The position numbers were made by a program, and so were the translations under genes. Below are positions 6,647-9,041 of a DNA stretch of 9,041 bases, one piece after another. A model generated the notes under the pieces. That model was not told the origin of the DNA, did not search any database, and saw only the letters and a program-made list of their open reading frames with translations. Each line of letters begins with the position of its first letter. The first letter of the stretch is position 1. Where the stretch lies: contig JAJRBL010000233.1 of the NCBI GenBank assembly GCA_028679485.1, positions 1-9,041 of the forward strand, given 5' to 3'. Source of the DNA: Methanospirillum sp. GTDB taxonomy: Archaea > Halobacteriota > Methanomicrobia > Methanomicrobiales > Methanospirillaceae.

Positions 6647-6788
6647 ACTGACCAGTCAGACAATGTGAGTACTACCATGACTTCCCAGGCAGATAAACCT
6701 GGGGTATAGGAAACGGTTATTTCACAATACTCATGAGTATCAGAATAGATAGACAGAGAAGGGGGGTGAAATCCCTTTTCTCATATTA
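6647..6788. repeat. Intergenic region with three successive hairpins
   Basis: No gene. Three inverted repeats follow one another. CCCAGG (6684-6689) pairs with CCTGGG (6698-6703) across eight bases. ATACTCATGAGTAT (6727-6740) is a perfect 14-base palindrome. GAGAAGGGGG (6756-6765) pairs with CCCTTTTCTC (6773-6782) across seven bases, including two G-U pairs, so it forms fully only in plus-strand RNA. CTGAC/GTCAG at 6648-6659 is a fourth, shorter repeat. They could be operators for the minus-strand gene at 6646 or an unannotated plus-strand RNA. Confidence 0.45.
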
Positions 6789-7031
6789 TTACGGATATTT
6801 TGGGATGGTACGAGTCATTTTTGGTGATATGGCAATCTTCCCGAGAGGTGATAGAGCCCTGTTGAAGGATGTCCTTATAATCTGATCAACAGTATATACC
6901 TCTGCGTAACTCTCTCGGATACAGATACTGGAGAGAGATTTTCCCAGAGATATTACCATTTGACCAACCGCAACGTGTCCGGTTGGAGGTTTGTTCTTTT
7001 TCTGTCTGATGAGGCATATGTGTCTCCTCAT
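6789..7031 (-). CDS. Possible small protein, 80 residues, doubtful
   Basis: An open frame on the minus strand with plausible codon use, encoding a basic protein: MRRHICLIRQKKNK, then PPTGHVAVGQMVISLGKSLS, an RESYAEVYTVDQIIRTSFN segment and a Ser/Lys/Pro-rich end (SPKMTRTIPKYP). I recognise no family, membrane segment or motif. ATG 7031 has no ribosome site, but a TTTATTAT box on the minus strand lies about 40 bases upstream, so the mRNA would have a very short leader. A second ATG at 6959 follows GGTTGGT and would give a 56-residue protein. It could also be noncoding sequence or a decayed gene. Confidence 0.35.
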   Translation of the reverse strand: MRRHICLIRQKKNKPPTGHVAVGQMVISLGKSLSSICIRESYAEVYTVDQIIRTSFNRALSPLGKIAISPKMTRTIPKYP

Positions 7032-7076
7032 GTTCAGCGAGTGAACACGTATATGTCAGCACGTGGGATAATAAAG
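7031..7076 (-). promoter_or_regulatory. Putative minus-strand promoter and operator
   Basis: On the minus strand CTTTATTATCC (about 7066-7076) resembles an archaeal TATA box; a start about 27 bp on would fall near 7045. There, TGTTCA (7031-7036) and TGAACA (7042-7047) form a perfect 6-bp inverted repeat with a five-base spacer, placed where a repressor could block initiation. CACGT (7046-7050) and ACGTG (7061-7065) form a further short inverted repeat. Confidence 0.35.
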
Positions 7077-7194
7077 CCACGAAAACCGGCAGAAAATACC
7101 GTGATCCCCCTTTCCGGAAGAGATTGATGCAATGATGCCGGAATGGGAGATCCCAGGCGATCACGATACTGTCAGGTTTCAGAAGAGAACATGT

Positions 7195-7491
7195 TCATTT
7201 TTTCTTGTCTGTTACACGGTTCCCGGTCTGCCTGATCCTTTCGGCCTCTTCCAAACCCTGGATGCGCAAGAGGAATGTGCCATGACAGGGTTTTACAAAG
7301 GGGAAGATGATCATATCACCCTCAATACCGATCACGATAGGAGGAATACCAATGAGTGGATCCCCGAATAGTTTCGTTCCCGGCTTTATCTGATATGTCT
7401 CATCATAGTGTTTCTCAATGAATTGTCTTGATTCGGGAAAACTGAGTCCTTTTGCCAGGATATCATAGGTCAGCTCTTCAATGCATCCCAT
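7195..7491 (-). CDS. DUF1894 family protein
   Basis: Predicted 98-residue protein matching my recollection of the methanogen-specific DUF1894 family. It starts MGCIEELTYDILAKG; the core has KLFGDPLIGIPPIVIGIEGD (40-59) and the FPFVKPCHGTFLLRI motif with Cys69-His70. It is soluble with no membrane segment and of unknown function; a Cys-His pair in a conserved motif hints at metal or cofactor binding, as inference only. The ATG lies inside the end of the DUF1890 gene, which it overlaps by 22 bases. It is preceded by a strong GGAGGTGA ribosome site about four bases upstream, so the two are one operon. Known families of this pair are commonly adjacent in methanogens. The stop codon lies at the edge of a 10-base palindrome GAACATGTTC (7187-7196). 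Confidence 0.8.
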   Translation of the reverse strand: MGCIEELTYDILAKGLSFPESRQFIEKHYDETYQIKPGTKLFGDPLIGIPPIVIGIEGDMIIFPFVKPCHGTFLLRIQGLEEAERIRQTGNRVTDKKK

Positions 7492-7943
7492 CCCATCACC
7501 TCCTGAAGTCTTCTTCTGATAGGTATCGGATTATGAACTGCTATCTCTGTGATTACTTCTCCCGGGTATTCGATTCGGGTAGAAAGAGTATCAGCCTCTC
7601 TTCCAAAGACGAGGGTGATAAACCGTGTGTCGGGGAGCAGGTACCTTATCGTTGCGGCGTATGAAATCCCGGCATCATTATGGGCAAAACAGATGCAAAT
7701 GTCGTATGTATCATTTCTGTCAGTAATCCCTTCGATAGACTGCTCAAGGGTTGTCAGTTTTTTCAGGTAATGTGAATCAGGATCAGAGGTTTTGATTAGT
7801 TTCATCACCGAGGGATTGCCAGCGGTAAGAACAGCATACCCGGATTGAATCAGGTTATGCCCGGCATATAATGCCAATGCCATCTGGATCGGAACTTCCG
7901 GGCATCCCAGGACTAGTAAGGCTTTTTTTGAAGAATCTTCCAT
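7470..7943 (-). CDS. DUF1890 family protein
   Basis: Predicted 157-residue soluble protein that I assign to the methanogen-specific DUF1890 family, first gene of the pair with DUF1894. It looks like an alpha/beta Rossmann-type fold: KALLVLGCPEVPIQMALALY near the N-terminus with Cys14, YAVLTAGNPSVMKLI at about 36-50, a TYDICICFAHNDAGISYA strand-loop (79-96) with Cys83 and Cys85, and RFITLVFGREADTL (107-120). The biochemical role is unknown. Two in-frame ATGs occur; I chose 7943 because AGGTGA lies six bases before it, whereas for ATG 7949 it is only one base away. A TATA-like ATATATTTCA on the minus strand (8001-8010) may be its promoter. Confidence 0.8.
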   Translation of the reverse strand: MEDSSKKALLVLGCPEVPIQMALALYAGHNLIQSGYAVLTAGNPSVMKLIKTSDPDSHYLKKLTTLEQSIEGITDRNDTYDICICFAHNDAGISYAATIRYLLPDTRFITLVFGREADTLSTRIEYPGEVITEIAVHNPIPIRRRLQEVMGWDALKS

Positions 7944-7949
7944 ATTCAT

Positions 7950-8087
7950 TCACCTGCTCGCGATTTTTTCTAACACCGGTTCTCACCGGATTCAAGTCCG
8001 TGAAATATATCGTACCATTGGTTATCAGGAATGATAAACCATTCACAATCGTGAAGATTATTATTGAATTAAATCTAATAAATACAC
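7950..8087. promoter_or_regulatory. Divergent promoter region with inverted repeats
   Basis: This 138-base gap separates the divergent DUF1890 gene and the winged-helix regulator. It holds a tandem CACCGG repeat (7974-7989), a stem CAC-GGA/TCCGTG with one bulge, an AT box TGAAATATAT (8001-8010) readable as TATA on either strand, an imperfect repeat TGGTTATC/GATAAACCA around 8019-8041, and a perfect TTCAC-N4-GTGAA (8042-8055). ATTATTATTG (about 8057-8066) is roughly 27 bp before the regulator's ATG, and no ribosome site precedes it, suggesting a leaderless mRNA. The TTCAC repeat beside that box is a candidate autoregulatory operator. Confidence 0.4.
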
Positions 8088-8828
8088 ATGAAAGTACCTG
8101 CTCTCCTTCTGATCCTGTTACTCCTCTCTATCAGCATGTCCGGGGCAGGCGTCCCCTTCTCCGGATTTTCATCCCCAAACCCGGAAAAGACCTGTTGTAA
8201 CTCGATGAAACCCTGTTCTATGGGAGAGAAGGCCAGTCAACCGGTCGGACACTGTACCTGTAACTGCAACAAGCCTGCGAATGCCATGGCTCCCTGTTCC
8301 TGTTCGCATCCACGGATGATGGGACCTGTCCAAAGTTTCTCTGAACGGGTAAGACAGTATATCATCCGTGGATATCGGAGAATAACCCGGAAAAATGTGC
8401 TTGAGCATGAATCACGGCAGAGACTCTATGCGATGATCTGTGATCATCCCGGACTTGATCTGAAAGCTCTGGCAGAACTCAGTGGATTGAATGAACATAC
8501 GCTCAAATATCATCTGGATATGATGGTCATCTCCGGCCACGTCTCTGCTCACCGGTCAGGAGGAGGAAAACACTACTTTGAGAATCACGGGACTTATTCG
8601 GCCACGGAACATGCGCTGTTATCCCGTCTCCAGGAGGAGGGATCCGGAAGAATATTGACCCTTGTCCAGAGTAACCCCGGTCTTTCGAGAGGAGAGATCG
8701 CCGGAAAACTGGGTGTTTCCGGGCCGGTGATAAGCAGGAGTATGCAGACTCTGATTGATGAAGGACTGATAAAACAGGTTAGTGACGGAAAATACCGAAG
8801 ATATTATCGTGCGCAGATAAATGTTTGA
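8088..8828 (+). CDS. Cys-rich, membrane-anchored double winged-helix regulator
   Basis: Predicted 246-residue protein. Residues 4-22 are a hydrophobic stretch (PALLLILLLLSISMSGAGV), which could be a signal peptide or an N-terminal membrane anchor. Residues 36-72 hold eight cysteines (36, 37, 43, 56, 58, 60, 70, 72) in CC, CxCxC and CxC patterns, with His55, His74 and several Met nearby. After a basic linker (RGYRRITRKN) come two winged helix-turn-helix domains, about 104-167 (LKALAELSGLNEHTLKYHLD) and 172-242 (RGEIAGKLGVSGPVISRSMQ). Related methanomicrobial regulators often have an outer domain, a membrane segment and then the DNA-binding part. Here no second membrane segment precedes the winged helices, so if DNA is bound the Cys-rich part should also be cytoplasmic. 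Metal or redox sensing is inferred. It diverges from the DUF1890 gene and may regulate it or itself. Confidence 0.75.
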   Translation: MKVPALLLILLLLSISMSGAGVPFSGFSSPNPEKTCCNSMKPCSMGEKASQPVGHCTCNCNKPANAMAPCSCSHPRMMGPVQSFSERVRQYIIRGYRRITRKNVLEHESRQRLYAMICDHPGLDLKALAELSGLNEHTLKYHLDMMVISGHVSAHRSGGGKHYFENHGTYSATEHALLSRLQEEGSGRILTLVQSNPGLSRGEIAGKLGVSGPVISRSMQTLIDEGLIKQVSDGKYRRYYRAQINV

Positions 8829-9041
8829 GTAATATACACGGTAACGGGTATTTATGATCTGTATTGGATACTTCAGGATAGTAACCAAAAATCCCTGATT
8901 TTCTGAAAAATTATATTATATATAGTATAATGCCAAACTTTCCGGATTTATCCGAAAAGTATGGCTTAAACTATGTAGTGCATATAGTGTGCAGGCTTTA
9001 GAATAACCTTCGTTTCACTTCGATTATTCTAAAACCTTATG
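8829..9041. other. Right-edge noncoding region, AT-rich
   Basis: No gene is visible on either strand. The stretch 8910-8931 is nearly all A/T with ATTATA/TATAAT ends and would serve as a strong TATA element, possibly for a gene or RNA beyond the window. It is followed by a small hairpin CGGAT-TT-ATCCG (8943-8954) and the larger inverted repeat at 8997-9033. Confidence 0.5.
8997..9033. repeat. 10-bp inverted repeat with 17-base loop
   Basis: TTTAGAATAA (8997-9006) and TTATTCTAAA (9024-9033) are perfectly complementary around a 17-base loop that itself contains two TTCG copies. It could be an RNA hairpin downstream of the AT-rich element, one end of a small mobile element, or the edge of a larger repeat cut by the window. 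Only one copy is seen here. Confidence 0.5.

Noticed and set aside
6886..7164. A 92-codon minus-strand frame overlapping the doubtful small gene.
   Set aside because: Composition is unlike a protein-coding gene and no start signal is seen; the overlapping frame 6789-7031 is the better candidate.
7974..8003. TTCAAGT preceded and followed by short complementary bases resembles a tRNA T-arm.
   Set aside because: The stem does not pair in the T-arm register, no D-arm, anticodon arm or acceptor is present, and the upstream part would run into the DUF1890 gene.
8997..9041. Start of a CRISPR array at the right edge.
   Set aside because: Only one repeat-like unit is visible, with no second copy at spacer distance inside the window.

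Overview
The window looks like a chromosomal segment of a methanogenic archaeon, most likely of the order Methanomicrobiales. Three genes belong to families I know as methanogen-restricted: methanogenesis marker protein 8 (DUF2099), DUF1890 and DUF1894. The start signals are archaeal: AT-rich TATA-like boxes about 27 bp before apparently leaderless genes, GGAGG/GGTGA ribosome sites inside operons, and a lipoprotein of the type common in methanomicrobia. There are no rRNA genes, convincing tRNA genes, CRISPR arrays or recognisable insertion sequences. The species assignment is inference.

Left part (1-4497). After a 447-base leader with strong inverted repeats comes an apparent plus-strand operon. 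It encodes a NitT/TauT-type (NMT1/THI5-like) solute-binding lipoprotein and two nitrogenase component 1-like subunits (NifD-like and NifK-like). The last two overlap by ATGA. Both subunits keep all three cysteines that bridge a P-cluster-type Fe-S centre. They are not obviously the standard nitrogenase, and no NifH-like reductase, ABC permease or ABC ATPase is present in the window. The arrangement suggests capture or import of a small substrate coupled to a nitrogenase-like reduction whose substrate is unknown. This is the most interesting system here.

Middle (4491-6646). A DrrB-like ABC-2 permease without an ATPase partner in the window converges on the nitrogenase-like operon. The gene for methanogenesis marker 8 diverges from it, probably on a leaderless transcript. 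It converges with a small unrecognised 100-residue gene on the minus strand.

Right part (6647-9041). A 142-base gap carries three consecutive inverted repeats. It is followed by a doubtful 80-residue minus-strand gene with its own TATA-like box. Next is the minus-strand pair DUF1890-DUF1894, which overlaps by 22 bases and is translationally coupled. Divergent from the pair is an unusual regulator with an N-terminal hydrophobic segment, a segment with eight cysteines, and two winged-helix domains. The right edge is noncoding, with a very AT-rich stretch and a 10-bp inverted repeat.

Positions of motifs and spacings were worked out by eye from the sequence. Family assignments come from recognition, without database searches.
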